A DNA stretch of 64,000 nt from CALJDF01 sp038121105 (GCA_038121105.1 JAYONB010000002.1:62001-126000), one strand, 5' to 3'; numbered from the stretch's first letter, positions 41,966-51,760 are shown. A program made the numbers and translations. Notes: generated by a model not told the origin, from the sequence alone.

Positions 41966-43081
41966 GGTGCGGCCGTCACCTACGATATGGCCTAGCGCCA
42001 TATAGTCGGACGACTGCATCTCCATCAGGCGTGACACCGTGCGCGAGAACTCGAACGCGCCATGGCCTTCGGGGTAAAGATCGTTCGGCTCGGCCTCGGC
42101 GGAGCAAATCAGATTGACCTTATGTTCGTAGAGCGCATCGATCAGCGTGGTAAACCGCTTGGCCTCGTTGCGATTCTCTGGCCCCATGCGGGGAATGCCC
42201 GAAATGATGACGGTGTTGAACGACTCGGCGATCGCGAGATAGTCGGCACTACCCAACGGCCGGGCACATAGTTCCTCGAAAGTCATGCAGCCCACGCCGG
42301 CAAGGGCGTTCGGCACCTCAACGATGCGGCCTTGGACTTGTAAGGTCACTCTTTCGCCGCGGTCATGGCCGGTCAGACGATGAAAGGCGTCGGCCAGCTC
42401 ACGCTCGCTCTCCGGTCCCAGCGGCGTATGAAATACCCCGATGTCGCGCAGTTGCTCGAGCCGATAGTCTTTGTCGCCGTCGAGATGCACGATGTCGCAA
42501 CGTTCTTTAAGCAGCTCGATGAACGGCAAAAAGAGCTCTCGGTTCAGTCCACCGAGATAAAGATCGTCGGGCGGGCGGTTCGAGGTCGCGACGACCACGA
42601 CGTTGCGCTCGAACATCTTCTTGAAAAGCCGCGACAAAATCATCGCGTCAGCCGTGTCGGTGACCTGAAACTCGTCAAAGCAAAGCAGCGTCGTTTCCTT
42701 GGAGATTTGCTTTGCAACGTCTTTCAAAGGATCACCGGTATTTGCCGGGTTCTGCCGCAGTTTGAAAACCCGGGCGTGTACATCGAGCATAAACGCATGG
42801 AAATGAACCCGACGTTTCGGCACCGACGAGACGGTGTCGAAAAACAGGTCCATGAGAATGGATTTGCCGCGCCCGACGCCGCCCCACAGATACAAGCCCT
42901 TTGGTGCTGGTTCCTTCTTGGCGCCGACCAGTCGCGAAAACAGCCCACTCCCTTTTCCGCCAAACCCGTCGAGATTTCGGACGACTTCGGTCAGGCGGTC
43001 CACGACGCTGTCTTGAACCGGGTCCGGGTGCCAGCCCTCCTGTTCGTGCAGGCGTTGGTATGCCGCGTCGAGCGTCGTCAC
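41957..43081 (-). CDS. zapE: Cell division protein ZapE (AFG1-like ATPase)
   Basis: ZapE is a Z-ring associated AAA ATPase. The 374 residues show Walker A GGVGRGKSILMD, Walker B LLCFDEFQVTD, a sensor segment VVVATSNRPPDDLY and the family end block YEHKVNLICSAEAEPNDLY. The mitochondrial relative is AFG1/LACE1. The ATG overlaps the stop of the upstream methyltransferase gene (ATGA), so it belongs to the sdhCDAB-methyltransferase-zapE string. Linkage to the succinate dehydrogenase genes has no established meaning. Confidence 0.93.
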   Translation of the reverse strand: MTTLDAAYQRLHEQEGWHPDPVQDSVVDRLTEVVRNLDGFGGKGSGLFSRLVGAKKEPAPKGLYLWGGVGRGKSILMDLFFDTVSSVPKRRVHFHAFMLDVHARVFKLRQNPANTGDPLKDVAKQISKETTLLCFDEFQVTDTADAMILSRLFKKMFERNVVVVATSNRPPDDLYLGGLNRELFLPFIELLKERCDIVHLDGDKDYRLEQLRDIGVFHTPLGPESERELADAFHRLTGHDRGERVTLQVQGRIVEVPNALAGVGCMTFEELCARPLGSADYLAIAESFNTVIISGIPRMGPENRNEAKRFTTLIDALYEHKVNLICSAEAEPNDLYPEGHGAFEFSRTVSRLMEMQSSDYMALGHIVGDGRTSA

Positions 43082-44592
43082 GATGGCGTTTCACCGATGA
43101 GTAGGCCGGCGCGGGCAAGCTTGGTCAACGCGGCTTCCAGTCGCGTCGTCGCGTCGCTACCTTCACCCGAAAGATATGAGGTCAGCATGCCGCGGTCGTG
43201 ACGGCCATCGAGATGCGGCAGCACGGCGAGACAATCGGCGTCGTCGATCTCTACGTTATCCAGCAGCATCGTCGTGACGCGACTGCCACGTTGCGCCTGG
43301 ACGCGCGCCAACGCCGTAGTGGCGGGTCTCAGATCGATCGTCGCAGTAACACGCGGCGGCGTCCTGTGTAGGTGGACAAGCCCGCGGGCATATACCGCGA
43401 ACAGCGTGCTCATCAGCGTCATGATGGCGTCGGGTTCGAGGGCGCGCCCCGCGGTTCGCTGAACATGACCAAGGATCGCTTCAAGCGACCTTGCTTCAGG
43501 GTACACGGTCCCAAGAAGATCGAGCGCTTGCTGGGCCACGCCGGCCTCCACGGCGATCTCGATACCGCCGGGGTTCTTGTAGGTCGGCGTTTGTGAGGTG
43601 GCATCTTGTCCCGGCGGACGTTGCAGGGGTGAAGCGACATAGAGCTTGGCCAGCATTCGTTGGTCGGGCTGCCCAGCCGGTCGGCGACCCTTCGCGAATA
43701 CCGATTCTCGAAACGTCCGGTTGGTGAGGAAATCGAGCCGCCGTTCGCGCGCATGTAAATCCGAGATCGTTTTCAGCGCTTCAGCGATGGCCGCCGGATA
43801 GGTATCCGGAATCATCGCCTCGAAACCGGCTTCCCCCACGTAAAAGAGATCGCGCTCGTTACCTGCGCGGACAACCTCGTCGAAGTAGAACGCCGTGTTG
43901 TGGGTCTCCAGTAGATCGTGTGCGAGGTAGGAGTCACCAAGCTTGCTCACGTTGTCGTTCTCGTCGGCAATGATTTGCCCGTAGGCCCAGCCCAAGTCGC
44001 GTACTGTTTCGGTCAACGCGGCCAAGGCGGTGCGCGCCGTGCCTACTTTTTCCCCCACATCGGCGATGCCGGCGGTTTCTTGCATCAGAAAATCCCGCAC
44101 GATGCGGCGATGGTGCCAGCCCGGCAGCGCATTATAGCTGAGATAAAGCAGTCCGCCGGGCGCCAGGAGGTCGCGACACAGCGACAGCAGTTCGTCATGG
44201 CGGCTGGGTGGAATCCAAGACAGCAACCCGTGGGCGACAACGTAATCGCACGGCGTGTTGCGATCTAACTCCTTGAAATCACAACAAATAAAATGGGCGT
44301 TGCCGATGCCGGCCTCGGCGCCAAGGGCTTCGGCGTGGGCGATTTGTGGGGCGGAAAAATCGACCCCGACACACGTCGCCCGGGGCAGGGCGCTAGCGAT
44401 GGCGAGAAGGTTTTCGCCGGTGCCACAGCCCAACTCCAGCACTCGCGCGGTGCTTACGTCGGGTGGTTCGAGTCCAAAAACAGTGGCGAGGGTCGCCAAT
44501 GTATCCGGGTGCGTCTTACGTCGCGCCCGCGTTTCGTAGGGCAGTTGATCGTAACTGCTCCGAAGACCGTCGTCGGGCGGCGCGTCGCTCAC
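43078..44592 (-). CDS. SAM-dependent methyltransferase with regulatory domain
   Basis: The 504-residue protein has a class I methyltransferase fold in the first 200 residues (motif I VLELGCGTGENLL, then GVDFSAPQI and LAPGGLLYLSYNALPGW). This is followed by a methyltransferase regulatory domain (roughly 230-310, with AHDLLETHNTAFYFDEVV) and a PKHD-like C-terminal part. The substrate is unknown. The GTG at 44592 leaves 26 nt after the sdhB stop; an upstream start would run into sdhB. It is translationally coupled to zapE by ATGA. Confidence 0.82.
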   Translation of the reverse strand: MSDAPPDDGLRSSYDQLPYETRARRKTHPDTLATLATVFGLEPPDVSTARVLELGCGTGENLLAIASALPRATCVGVDFSAPQIAHAEALGAEAGIGNAHFICCDFKELDRNTPCDYVVAHGLLSWIPPSRHDELLSLCRDLLAPGGLLYLSYNALPGWHHRRIVRDFLMQETAGIADVGEKVGTARTALAALTETVRDLGWAYGQIIADENDNVSKLGDSYLAHDLLETHNTAFYFDEVVRAGNERDLFYVGEAGFEAMIPDTYPAAIAEALKTISDLHARERRLDFLTNRTFRESVFAKGRRPAGQPDQRMLAKLYVASPLQRPPGQDATSQTPTYKNPGGIEIAVEAGVAQQALDLLGTVYPEARSLEAILGHVQRTAGRALEPDAIMTLMSTLFAVYARGLVHLHRTPPRVTATIDLRPATTALARVQAQRGSRVTTMLLDNVEIDDADCLAVLPHLDGRHDRGMLTSYLSGEGSDATTRLEAALTKLARAGLLIGETPS

Positions 44593-44618
44593 CGCGCATT
44601 CCTCGGTTGGGGCGCGAA

Positions 44619-45395
44619 CTAGCGCCGCTCTTGCATCAGTTTCTTGGTCTTGGCGATCGCCTTCGCCGGGTTCAGGCCTTTGGGGCATGCTGCCGTGCAA
44701 TTCATGATCGTGTGGCAGCGGTAAAGCCGGAACGGATCTTCAAGGTCGTCCAAGCGTTCGCCGGTGTACTCGTCGCGGCTATCGGCAATCCAGCGATAGG
44801 CCTGTAGCAAGACCGCGGGGCCGAGATAACGGTCGCTGTTCCACCAATAGCTCGGGCAACTCGTCGAGCAACAAGCGCAGAGAATGCATTCCCATAAGCC
44901 GTCCAGTTCGGCACGCTCCTCGCGCGACTGAAGACGTTCCCGGGTCGGCGGCTCGGATTCGGCCTGGAGCCAGGGCTTCACCGTGGCGTATTGGGCGTAG
45001 AGATTGTTCATATCCGGCACGAGGTCTTTGATGACCTTCATGTGCGGCAGCGGGTAAATCTTGACGTCTTTCTTCACGTCTTCGATTGCCTTGGTGCAGG
45101 CCAGCGTGTTGGACCCGTCGATGTTCATCGCGCAAGACCCGCACACACCTTCGCGGCAAGAACGCCGAAAGGTCAGGCTGGGATCTTGTTCGTTTTTAAT
45201 CTTGATCAGGGCGTCGAGCACCATGGGTCCACAGGAGTCGAGGTCGACCTCATAGGTGTCGATGACCGGATTTTTCCCGTCATCGGGGTTCCACCGGTAG
45301 ACGTTGAATTCCTTCGTCCGTTTGGCGCCGGCCGGTGCCTTGACCGTCTTGCCTTTTCCGATCTTGGAATTGCGGGGAAGTGTGAACTCAGCCAT
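44619..45395 (-). CDS. sdhB: Succinate dehydrogenase iron-sulfur subunit
   Basis: SdhB carries electrons from the flavoprotein to the membrane subunits of complex II. The 258 residues contain the three Cys groups: CREGVCGSCAMNIDG for [2Fe-2S], CILCACCSTSCPSYWW for [4Fe-4S], and CHTIMNCTAACPKGLNP for [3Fe-4S]. It follows sdhA by 17 nt and ends the sdhCDAB order. Confidence 0.97.
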   Translation of the reverse strand: MAEFTLPRNSKIGKGKTVKAPAGAKRTKEFNVYRWNPDDGKNPVIDTYEVDLDSCGPMVLDALIKIKNEQDPSLTFRRSCREGVCGSCAMNIDGSNTLACTKAIEDVKKDVKIYPLPHMKVIKDLVPDMNNLYAQYATVKPWLQAESEPPTRERLQSREERAELDGLWECILCACCSTSCPSYWWNSDRYLGPAVLLQAYRWIADSRDEYTGERLDDLEDPFRLYRCHTIMNCTAACPKGLNPAKAIAKTKKLMQERR

Positions 45396-45412
45396 GGGGG
45401 CTCCTGCTGGCT

Positions 45413-47203
45413 CTAGTAAACCCGCGCCTTGGGCGGGAAATAGGAAACTTCATCGGTCAACGTGTATTCGTGCACGGGCCGATAGGTGATCTTCACGGCG
45501 CCGTTCTCGTCGTAGCGCTGCATGGAATGTTTCATCCAGTTTTCGTCGTCACGGTCGGGAAAGTCTTCCCGCGCGTGCGCGCCGCGGCTTTCCTGCCGGT
45601 TCGCCGCGCCATGCATCGTCACGACCGCCTGACCGACGAGATTGTCGAGTTCCAACGTCTCCACGAGGTCGGAGTTCCAGATCATCGACCGGTCGGTTAC
45701 CCCAATGTCGGACATGCTCTTGCGCACGTCGTCGATCAAGGTTTTGCCTTCCTCGAGCACTTCGCCGGTGCGGAACACGGCGCAGTTGTTTTGCATCGTG
45801 GCTTGCATGGCATCGCGAATCTTGGCCGTCGGCGTACCGCCGCTCGCATTGCGGAAATGATCCAGCCGCGCGAGCGCCTTATCGACGCTTGCCTGCGGCG
45901 TTGAGCGATGGCCGGTGCCGGGCGTCACCACCTCGGCGGCGCGGTTGGCCACGGCGCGACCGAAGACCACGAGGTCGAGCAGCGAGTTCGAGCCCAATCG
46001 GTTGGCGCCATGCACCGAAACGCATGCCGCTTCGCCCGCCGCCATGAGGCCGGGCACGATGGCGTCGGGGTTGTCGTCGGTCGAGTTGATGACTTCGCCA
46101 TGGTAGTTCGTCGGAATGCCGCCCATGTTGTAGTGCACGGTCGGCAATACCGGGATGGGTTCGCGCGTTACATCGACGCCGGCGAACACCTTGGCGCTTT
46201 CCGCAATACCGGGCAGACGCTCGCCGATGATGTCGGGGTCGAGATGGTCGAGATGCAGGAAGATGTGGTCTTTGTTGGCGCCCACACCGCGGCCTTCGCG
46301 AATTTCGATCGTCATCGACCGACTGACCACGTCGCGCGAAGCCAAGTCCTTAGCGCTCGGCGCGTAGCGTTCCATGAAACGCTCGCCCTCGGAATTGACG
46401 AGATAGCCGCCTTCGCCGCGCACCCCTTCTGTAATCAAGACGCCCGCGCCGTACACCCCGGTCGGGTGAAACTGGACGAACTCCATGTCCTGGAGCGGCA
46501 AGCCGGCGCGCAGCACCATCGCGTTGCCGTCGCCCGTGCAGGTATGCGCCGAAGTGCACGAGAAATAAGCGCGGCCGTAACCGCCGGTTGCCAGCACCGT
46601 TTGGTGCGAGCGGAACAAATGCAAGCTGCCGTCGTCGAGATTCCACGCCAAGCAACCCACGCAGGCGCCTTCCTCGTCCATAATCAGATCAAGGGCGATG
46701 TATTCGACGAAAAACTCGGCCTTGTGGCGCAGCGCTTGCTGATACAGCGAATGCAAGATGGCGTGGCCGGTGCGGTCGGCCGCAGCGCAGGTGCGTTGCG
46801 CGGTGCCCTCGCCGTAATTGGTCGTCATACCGCCGAAGGCACGTTGGTAGATATTGCCGCTATCGGTGCGCGAAAAGGGAACGCCGTAGTGTTCCAACTC
46901 GATGACCGACGCCGGACCTTCTTTGCACATGTATTCGATGGCGTCTTGGTCGCCCAACCAGTCCGACCCCTTGACGGTGTCGTACATGTGCCAGCGCCAA
47001 TCGTCGGGGCCCATATTTCCCAACGCCGCGGAAATGCCGCCCTGCGCGGCAACGGTGTGCGAGCGGGTCGGGAAGACTTTTGTCACACAGGCTGTCTTGA
47101 GGCCCTTTTCGGCCATTCCGACAACAGCGCGCAAACCGGCGCCGCCGGCGCCGACCACGACGACGTCATACAGGTGTTCGGTGATGGGATACGCGTCGGT
47201 CAT
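45413..47203 (-). CDS. sdhA: Succinate dehydrogenase flavoprotein subunit
   Basis: SdhA oxidises succinate to fumarate with covalently bound FAD. The 596-residue protein has the N-terminal VVVGAGGAGLRAVVGMAE nucleotide motif, the FAD-linking His in SHTVAAQGGISAALGN, the active-site segment VQFHPTGVYGAGVLITEG, the RSMTIEIREGRG region and the C-terminal HAREDFPDRDDENWMKH. It starts 6 nt after the sdhD stop. Confidence 0.98.
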   Translation of the reverse strand: MTDAYPITEHLYDVVVVGAGGAGLRAVVGMAEKGLKTACVTKVFPTRSHTVAAQGGISAALGNMGPDDWRWHMYDTVKGSDWLGDQDAIEYMCKEGPASVIELEHYGVPFSRTDSGNIYQRAFGGMTTNYGEGTAQRTCAAADRTGHAILHSLYQQALRHKAEFFVEYIALDLIMDEEGACVGCLAWNLDDGSLHLFRSHQTVLATGGYGRAYFSCTSAHTCTGDGNAMVLRAGLPLQDMEFVQFHPTGVYGAGVLITEGVRGEGGYLVNSEGERFMERYAPSAKDLASRDVVSRSMTIEIREGRGVGANKDHIFLHLDHLDPDIIGERLPGIAESAKVFAGVDVTREPIPVLPTVHYNMGGIPTNYHGEVINSTDDNPDAIVPGLMAAGEAACVSVHGANRLGSNSLLDLVVFGRAVANRAAEVVTPGTGHRSTPQASVDKALARLDHFRNASGGTPTAKIRDAMQATMQNNCAVFRTGEVLEEGKTLIDDVRKSMSDIGVTDRSMIWNSDLVETLELDNLVGQAVVTMHGAANRQESRGAHAREDFPDRDDENWMKHSMQRYDENGAVKITYRPVHEYTLTDEVSYFPPKARVY

Positions 47204-47209
47204 CCTGGG

Positions 47210-47590
47210 TCAGCCCCCAAAGGCAACATGAAGAACGGAAAGTGCGCAGGCCAGCGCGCCTACAAGGCAGGCCCCCGATATCAGCATCAGCGAGCCAAGT
47301 TTCAGCATCTCGGCCTGAACGTAGTCCTCGATGACCACCTGTAGCCCAAGCTTCAGGTGGTAGAACATAAAGCCGATCGTCAGGAGCAGCAGGCCGGATA
47401 CGACGGGGTGCCCGATCCAGGCACGCACCTCTTCGTAGGACGCGCCCGCCATGACCATCATCGAAATGACGAACCAAATGGCCAAGAACATTAAGGCGAT
47501 CGCGGTCACCCGCTGGTGCCACCAGTGGTGTGCGCCCTCTTTGGCGGAACCCAGGCCGCGAGCCCTTTTCATCGGTGTTCTCAGGCTCAT
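47210..47590 (-). CDS. sdhD: Succinate dehydrogenase membrane anchor SdhD
   Basis: The 126-residue protein has three hydrophobic helices (about 28-48, 60-80 and 97-120). The N-terminal HHWWHQRVTAIALM segment and the quinone/heme-side FYHLKLGLQVVIEDYV (axial His candidate) are typical of alphaproteobacterial SdhD. It lies 3 nt after sdhC and 6 nt before sdhA. Confidence 0.94.
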   Translation of the reverse strand: MSLRTPMKRARGLGSAKEGAHHWWHQRVTAIALMFLAIWFVISMMVMAGASYEEVRAWIGHPVVSGLLLLTIGFMFYHLKLGLQVVIEDYVQAEMLKLGSLMLISGACLVGALACALSVLHVAFGG

Positions 47591-47593
47591 GGC

Positions 47594-47983
47594 TTACCCC
47601 CGAATCTCGTAGCCGATAATCCAGACCGCGACCGTCAGAACGGCGGTCCCGATGAGGACGGCGATCCCGCTAGCACGCGCGGTACTCAGCTCGAACCCTT
47701 TGCCCGCATCCCAAAACAGATGCCGAACGCCGTTACAGAAATGGAACATCAACGACGCGGTAAAGCCGAGCAGAATGATTCGACCGATCCAGCTGTTGAG
47801 GAAAACCTGCGCGTCTGCGAACCAATTCGGTCCAGCCGCTGCAGCCACCAACCAGTAGGTCATGAGCAACGTGCCCAAACCCAGGCCCATGCCGGTGATC
47901 CGGTGCAGAATCGACAGCGCCATCGAAATCGGCCACCGATAAACCTGAAGGTGGGGAGAGAGAGGACGATCTTGCACACTCAT
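47594..47983 (-). CDS. sdhC: Succinate dehydrogenase cytochrome b556 subunit
   Basis: SdhC anchors complex II and binds heme b. From the ATG at 47983 it has 129 residues, MSVQDRPLSPHLQVYRWP, with the SILHRITGMGL signature and the heme-His segment FHFCNGVRHLFWD. Three transmembrane helices are seen. The open frame reaching 48097 contains only leader. It is the first gene of sdhCDAB and sits behind the promoter at 48069-48097. Confidence 0.95.
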   Translation of the reverse strand: MSVQDRPLSPHLQVYRWPISMALSILHRITGMGLGLGTLLMTYWLVAAAAGPNWFADAQVFLNSWIGRIILLGFTASLMFHFCNGVRHLFWDAGKGFELSTARASGIAVLIGTAVLTVAVWIIGYEIRG

Positions 47984-48068
47984 TAGTACGACCTTTTTCA
48001 GCGTCGTCAGGCGACAACGGGCGATGTCCCTTGCGGACCGGCGGATGATTTGCCGAAATGAAGGCCCG

Positions 48069-48097
48069 ATTAGAAACCGCGTGTTGCGGCAAGTCAA
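48069..48097 (-). promoter_or_regulatory. Promoter of sdhCDAB
   Basis: On the minus strand TTGACT (48092-48097) and TCTAAT (48069-48074) are 17 nt apart. The predicted start near 48062 leaves a leader of about 80 nt before the sdhC ATG. Confidence 0.65.
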
Positions 48098-48146
48098 TCA
48101 AACGCGAACGAATTGCAACGGCGATTTCGCCAAGGAATCCAACATC

Positions 48147-48998
48147 ATGGCGACTGTTTCGTTTCAATCTCATGTGGCCGCCGGGGCCGTCGGCAACGCG
48201 GCGGCATCGACGGTAAATGCTGCGTTCGGTCGTGCCGTGTGGGCTTTCCCGACGGTCCTTTACTCCAACCATCCGGCCGGGCGGGCGTTTGCCGGTGAGG
48301 TGGTCTCCCCGCAGTTGCTTGACGAATGTGTCGTCGCTTTTCAAGAAAACGGACTAATCGAACAGGTCGACCGGGTGCAAAGCGGGTATCTCGGCGCCGT
48401 GGCGCACGCCCCTGTTATTTTGGCGCTTCTCGCGGCGGCACGGCGAACAGGCCGGGTCGTACCTTATGCGTGCGATCCGGTGTGTGGCGATCAGGCCACC
48501 GGTCTCTATGTGCCGACCGATGTTGCGACCGTCATCCGAGACGTACTGGTGCCGGCGGCGGATATCGTAACGCCCAACCTTTTCGAGCTGGGCTACCTGA
48601 CCGGTGCCCCGGTCGAGACCACGTCGCAGGTCTGGGCTGCGATGCAAGCGCTTCAGAGCGCGGGTCCGGGCATCGTCGTGGCGACATCGGTGCTGACACC
48701 CGACACCCCGCCAGGTCATCTTGACACCTTCCTGTTGGACGGGCCGAACGGTTGGATCGTGACCGCTCCGCACGTCGAATGCCCCGCGCACGGCGCCGGC
48801 GACGTGCTGACGGCGGTTTTTCTGGCGCGGCTCGCCGCGGGCGAGGCGCCGGAAACGGCGCTGTCACACGCCGTTTCCTCGGTTCACTGCATTCTAGAAG
48901 CCTCGGGCGGTCAGCCCGATCTGGCCCTTTATGCCGCGCGCGACGCCATTCTATCGCCGGCGCCGGTGTTTCCCGCGGTGCCTAGGCCGCCTTCTTGA
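48147..48998 (+). CDS. pdxY: Pyridoxal kinase
   Basis: This ribokinase-family enzyme phosphorylates pyridoxal or pyridoxine in the PLP salvage pathway. The 283-residue sequence starts MATVSFQSHVAAGAVGNAAA, has YACDPVCGDQATGLYVP, LVPAADIVTPNLFELGYLTG and the catalytic Asp in PAHGAGDVLTAVF. The ATG at 48147 follows AAGGA by about 10 nt; upstream open frame is leader. It is convergent with asd, overlapping by 17 nt. Confidence 0.92.
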   Translation: MATVSFQSHVAAGAVGNAAASTVNAAFGRAVWAFPTVLYSNHPAGRAFAGEVVSPQLLDECVVAFQENGLIEQVDRVQSGYLGAVAHAPVILALLAAARRTGRVVPYACDPVCGDQATGLYVPTDVATVIRDVLVPAADIVTPNLFELGYLTGAPVETTSQVWAAMQALQSAGPGIVVATSVLTPDTPPGHLDTFLLDGPNGWIVTAPHVECPAHGAGDVLTAVFLARLAAGEAPETALSHAVSSVHCILEASGGQPDLALYAARDAILSPAPVFPAVPRPPS

Positions 48999-50004
48999 GG
49001 TGGCGATTAATCAGCGATTCGGCGATCTGCACGGCGTTGAGCGCGGCGCCCTTACGCAGGTTGTCCGACACCACCCACAGGTTTAGACCGTTCTCCACGG
49101 TCGCATCCTCGCGTATGCGGCTGACGAACGTGGCGTAATCGCCGACGCAATCGATCGGCGTCGTGTAGCCGCCATCTTCGGCTTTATCGACCAGCATCAG
49201 GCCCGGTGACTCGCGCAAGAGGTCGCGCGCCTCGGCGGCCGACATCGGCCGCTCAAGCTCCAGGTTGACCGCCTCGGCGTGACCGACGAACGTCGGCACG
49301 CGAACGCAGGTCGCGGACAGCTTGATCTTGGGGTCGAGAATCTTCTTGGTCTCAACCATCATCTTCCATTCTTCTTCGGTGGTGCCGTCTTCCATGAACC
49401 CGCCGATATGCGGGATCACGTTAAAAGCGATCTGTGCCGGAAACTGCTCCGGGACCACCGGGTCGTTCACGTAGATGCCCTTGGTCTGATTGAAGAGCTC
49501 GTCCATCGCCTCTTTGCCGGCGCCCGAGGTCGACTGATACGTCGCCACCACCACACGCTTGATCGTTGCAGCGTCGTGAATCGGCTTCAGCGCGACCACA
49601 AGTTGGGCCGTCGAACAGTTGGGATTGGCGATGATGTTCTTGCGGGTATAACCCGCGACCGCATCGGCGTTGACCTCCGGCACGACGAGCGGAACGTCGG
49701 GGTCCATGCGATACTTCGAGGCGTTGTCGATAACCACACAGCCCGCCTTAGCCGCGATCGGCGCAAACTCCGTCGAAACGGGCGAGCCCGCCGCGAACAG
49801 GGCGATGTCCGTGCCGGAGAAGTCGTAGTCCTCGAGCGCTTGAATCCGCAGGGTCTTTTCGCCGAACGACACCTCTTTGCCGGCGGACCGGCTTGAGGCG
49901 AGAGCGATGACTTCGCTTACGGGGAACTTGCGTTCCTCGAGAATGTTCAGCATTTCGCGGCCGACGTTTCCCGTCGCGCCGACGACTGCTACGCGGTAAC
50001 TCAT
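48982..50004 (-). CDS. asd: Aspartate-semialdehyde dehydrogenase
   Basis: Asd reduces aspartyl phosphate to the semialdehyde that feeds lysine/DAP, threonine and methionine synthesis. The 340 residues show the N-terminal VAVVGATGNVGREML NADP motif and the catalytic Cys130 in NPNCSTAQ. A long STSGAGKEAMDEL segment and the conserved VPTFVGHAEAVNLE follow. It follows leuB by 21 nt and ends the ffh-to-asd string; leu and asd are neighbours in many alphaproteobacteria. Confidence 0.97.
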   Translation of the reverse strand: MSYRVAVVGATGNVGREMLNILEERKFPVSEVIALASSRSAGKEVSFGEKTLRIQALEDYDFSGTDIALFAAGSPVSTEFAPIAAKAGCVVIDNASKYRMDPDVPLVVPEVNADAVAGYTRKNIIANPNCSTAQLVVALKPIHDAATIKRVVVATYQSTSGAGKEAMDELFNQTKGIYVNDPVVPEQFPAQIAFNVIPHIGGFMEDGTTEEEWKMMVETKKILDPKIKLSATCVRVPTFVGHAEAVNLELERPMSAAEARDLLRESPGLMLVDKAEDGGYTTPIDCVGDYATFVSRIREDATVENGLNLWVVSDNLRKGAALNAVQIAESLINRHLKKAA

Positions 50005-50025
50005 GGTCCTAACTCCTGCGGGCCG

Positions 50026-51135
50026 CTAGGCGGCCAGTTCGCTCAACGCGTCCAGGACGGCGTCTCCCATGCCGTCGGTGGACACTTTTTCCATTCCGGG
50101 CTGCATGATATCGGGCGTTCTGATGCCCCGATCAAGCACTTTAGCGACGGCCGCCTCGACCAGATCGGCTTCCGCCGACAGATCGAAGGAATACCGCAGC
50201 AACATCCCAAAGCTCAGGATTTGCGCGAGTGGGTTGGCCACCCCTTGGCCGGCAATATCCGGGGCGCTGCCGTGGCAGGGCTCGTACAGCGCGGGCCGGC
50301 GTCCGTTGTCGTCCACCGCACCCAGCGAGGCCGAGGGCAGCATGCCGATCGAGCCCGTCAGCATCGCGGCTTGATCCGAAAGCATGTCGCCGAACAGATT
50401 GTCGGTCACGATGACGTCGAACTGCTTGGGCGCGCGCACCAACTGCATGGCACAAGCGTCGGCCAGCATGTGACTCAACTCGACATCTTGGTAAGAGGCC
50501 TTATGCACTTCGGTCACGACCTCGCGCCACAAAACGCCGGTCTCCATCACGTTGGACTTTTCGACCGAACACACCCGGTTGTCGCGCTTGCGGGCGAGAT
50601 CGAACGCGACATGCGCGGCTCGCTCGATTTCTTGGGTCGTGTAGATCTGAGAATCGATGGCGCGCTTAGAGCCGTCGGCCAGAGTCGTGATCTCCTTCGG
50701 CTCGCCGAAATACACGCCGCCGGTCAGTTCGCGCAGGATCATAATATCCAACCCGGACACCAAGTCGGTCTTCAAGCTCGATGCCTCGGCCAGCGCGGGG
50801 AATACCGTCGCAGGCCGCAAGTTGGCGAAAAGGTCCAGCTTCTTGCGAATCCGTAGCAAGCCGTTTTCGGGCCGCACGTCGCGCGCGACGCCGTCCCACT
50901 TCGGGCCGCCGACGGAGCCGAACAAGATCGCATCCGTCTCGATCGCTTTTTGCATCGTCTCGTCTGTCAACGAGGTGCCGTGCGCGTCATAGGCCGCGCC
51001 GCCGACCAGATCTTCGGTCAGATCGAACTTCAGCGCCCGCTTGCTGGCGAACCAATCGACCACGCGGAGGGCCTGCCCGGTGCACTCCGGACCGATGCCG
51101 TCGCCGGCGAGGACGAGGATTTTCTTGTTGCTCAT
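50026..51135 (-). CDS. leuB: 3-Isopropylmalate dehydrogenase
   Basis: LeuB oxidatively decarboxylates 3-isopropylmalate in leucine synthesis. The 369 residues contain ILVLAGDGIGPECT, FGSVGGPKWD, the active-site Arg/Tyr segment RELTGGVYFG, the DAIVTDNLFGDMLSDQAA-type metal segment and EPCHGSAPDIAGQGVANP. It starts 13 nt after leuD. Confidence 0.97.
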   Translation of the reverse strand: MSNKKILVLAGDGIGPECTGQALRVVDWFASKRALKFDLTEDLVGGAAYDAHGTSLTDETMQKAIETDAILFGSVGGPKWDGVARDVRPENGLLRIRKKLDLFANLRPATVFPALAEASSLKTDLVSGLDIMILRELTGGVYFGEPKEITTLADGSKRAIDSQIYTTQEIERAAHVAFDLARKRDNRVCSVEKSNVMETGVLWREVVTEVHKASYQDVELSHMLADACAMQLVRAPKQFDVIVTDNLFGDMLSDQAAMLTGSIGMLPSASLGAVDDNGRRPALYEPCHGSAPDIAGQGVANPLAQILSFGMLLRYSFDLSAEADLVEAAVAKVLDRGIRTPDIMQPGMEKVSTDGMGDAVLDALSELAA

Positions 51136-51148
51136 GTCGGCGATCTTT

Positions 51149-51748
51149 CTACAGCCAGGGGCGGTCGGCGCCGAGGCGCGTTTCGTAATCCGTGATATCG
51201 GCTTCGTGTTGCAACGTCAGGCCGATGTCGTCCAACCCGTTCAGCAAATTGTGCCGCCGATTGGGCTCGATATCGAAAGCCACCTCGGTGCCGTCGGCGC
51301 GTCGGATGACCTGCTTCTCCAGATCGACCGTCAGCGTTGCGCCTTGCTGGGCGTCCTTCATCAAGGCGTCGCGATCTTCGGGCGACACCACGATCAACAA
51401 GATCCCGTTCTTGGCCGAGTTGTTGAAGAAAATGTCGGCAAAGCTCGTGGAAATCACGCAGCGAATGCCGAAGTCGGCCAATGCCCAGGGGGCATGCTCG
51501 CGGCTCGAGCCGCACCCGAAATTGTCGCCCGCCACGATGATCTTCGCATCGCGAAACGGTTCTTGGTTCAAGATGAAATTTGGGTTCTCCGCGCCCGATT
51601 CGTCGAACCGCATGCGAAAGAACACGACCTCGCCAAGCCCGGTCCTCTTGATCGTCTTGAGGAACTGCGCCGGGATAATCATGTCGGTATCGATGTTCTT
51701 CAGCGGCATGGGGGCCGCGGTACCGGTCAAAACGCCAAACTTTTCCAT
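51149..51748 (-). CDS. leuD: 3-Isopropylmalate dehydratase small subunit
   Basis: LeuD forms the isopropylmalate isomerase with LeuC. The 199 residues start MEKFGVLTGTAAPMPLKNID, followed by TDMIIPAQFLKTI and the swivelling-domain motif GDNFGCGSSREHAPWAL. The length of about 200 aa is the long (bacterial) type. It starts 12 nt after leuC. Confidence 0.97.
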   Translation of the reverse strand: MEKFGVLTGTAAPMPLKNIDTDMIIPAQFLKTIKRTGLGEVVFFRMRFDESGAENPNFILNQEPFRDAKIIVAGDNFGCGSSREHAPWALADFGIRCVISTSFADIFFNNSAKNGILLIVVSPEDRDALMKDAQQGATLTVDLEKQVIRRADGTEVAFDIEPNRRHNLLNGLDDIGLTLQHEADITDYETRLGADRPWL

Positions 51749-51760
51749 GATTGAAATCCG

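Noticed and set aside
45908..47344. Plus-strand open frame of 478 codons across sdhA
   Set aside because: It is antisense to the well-supported sdhA and sdhD and has shadow-type composition.
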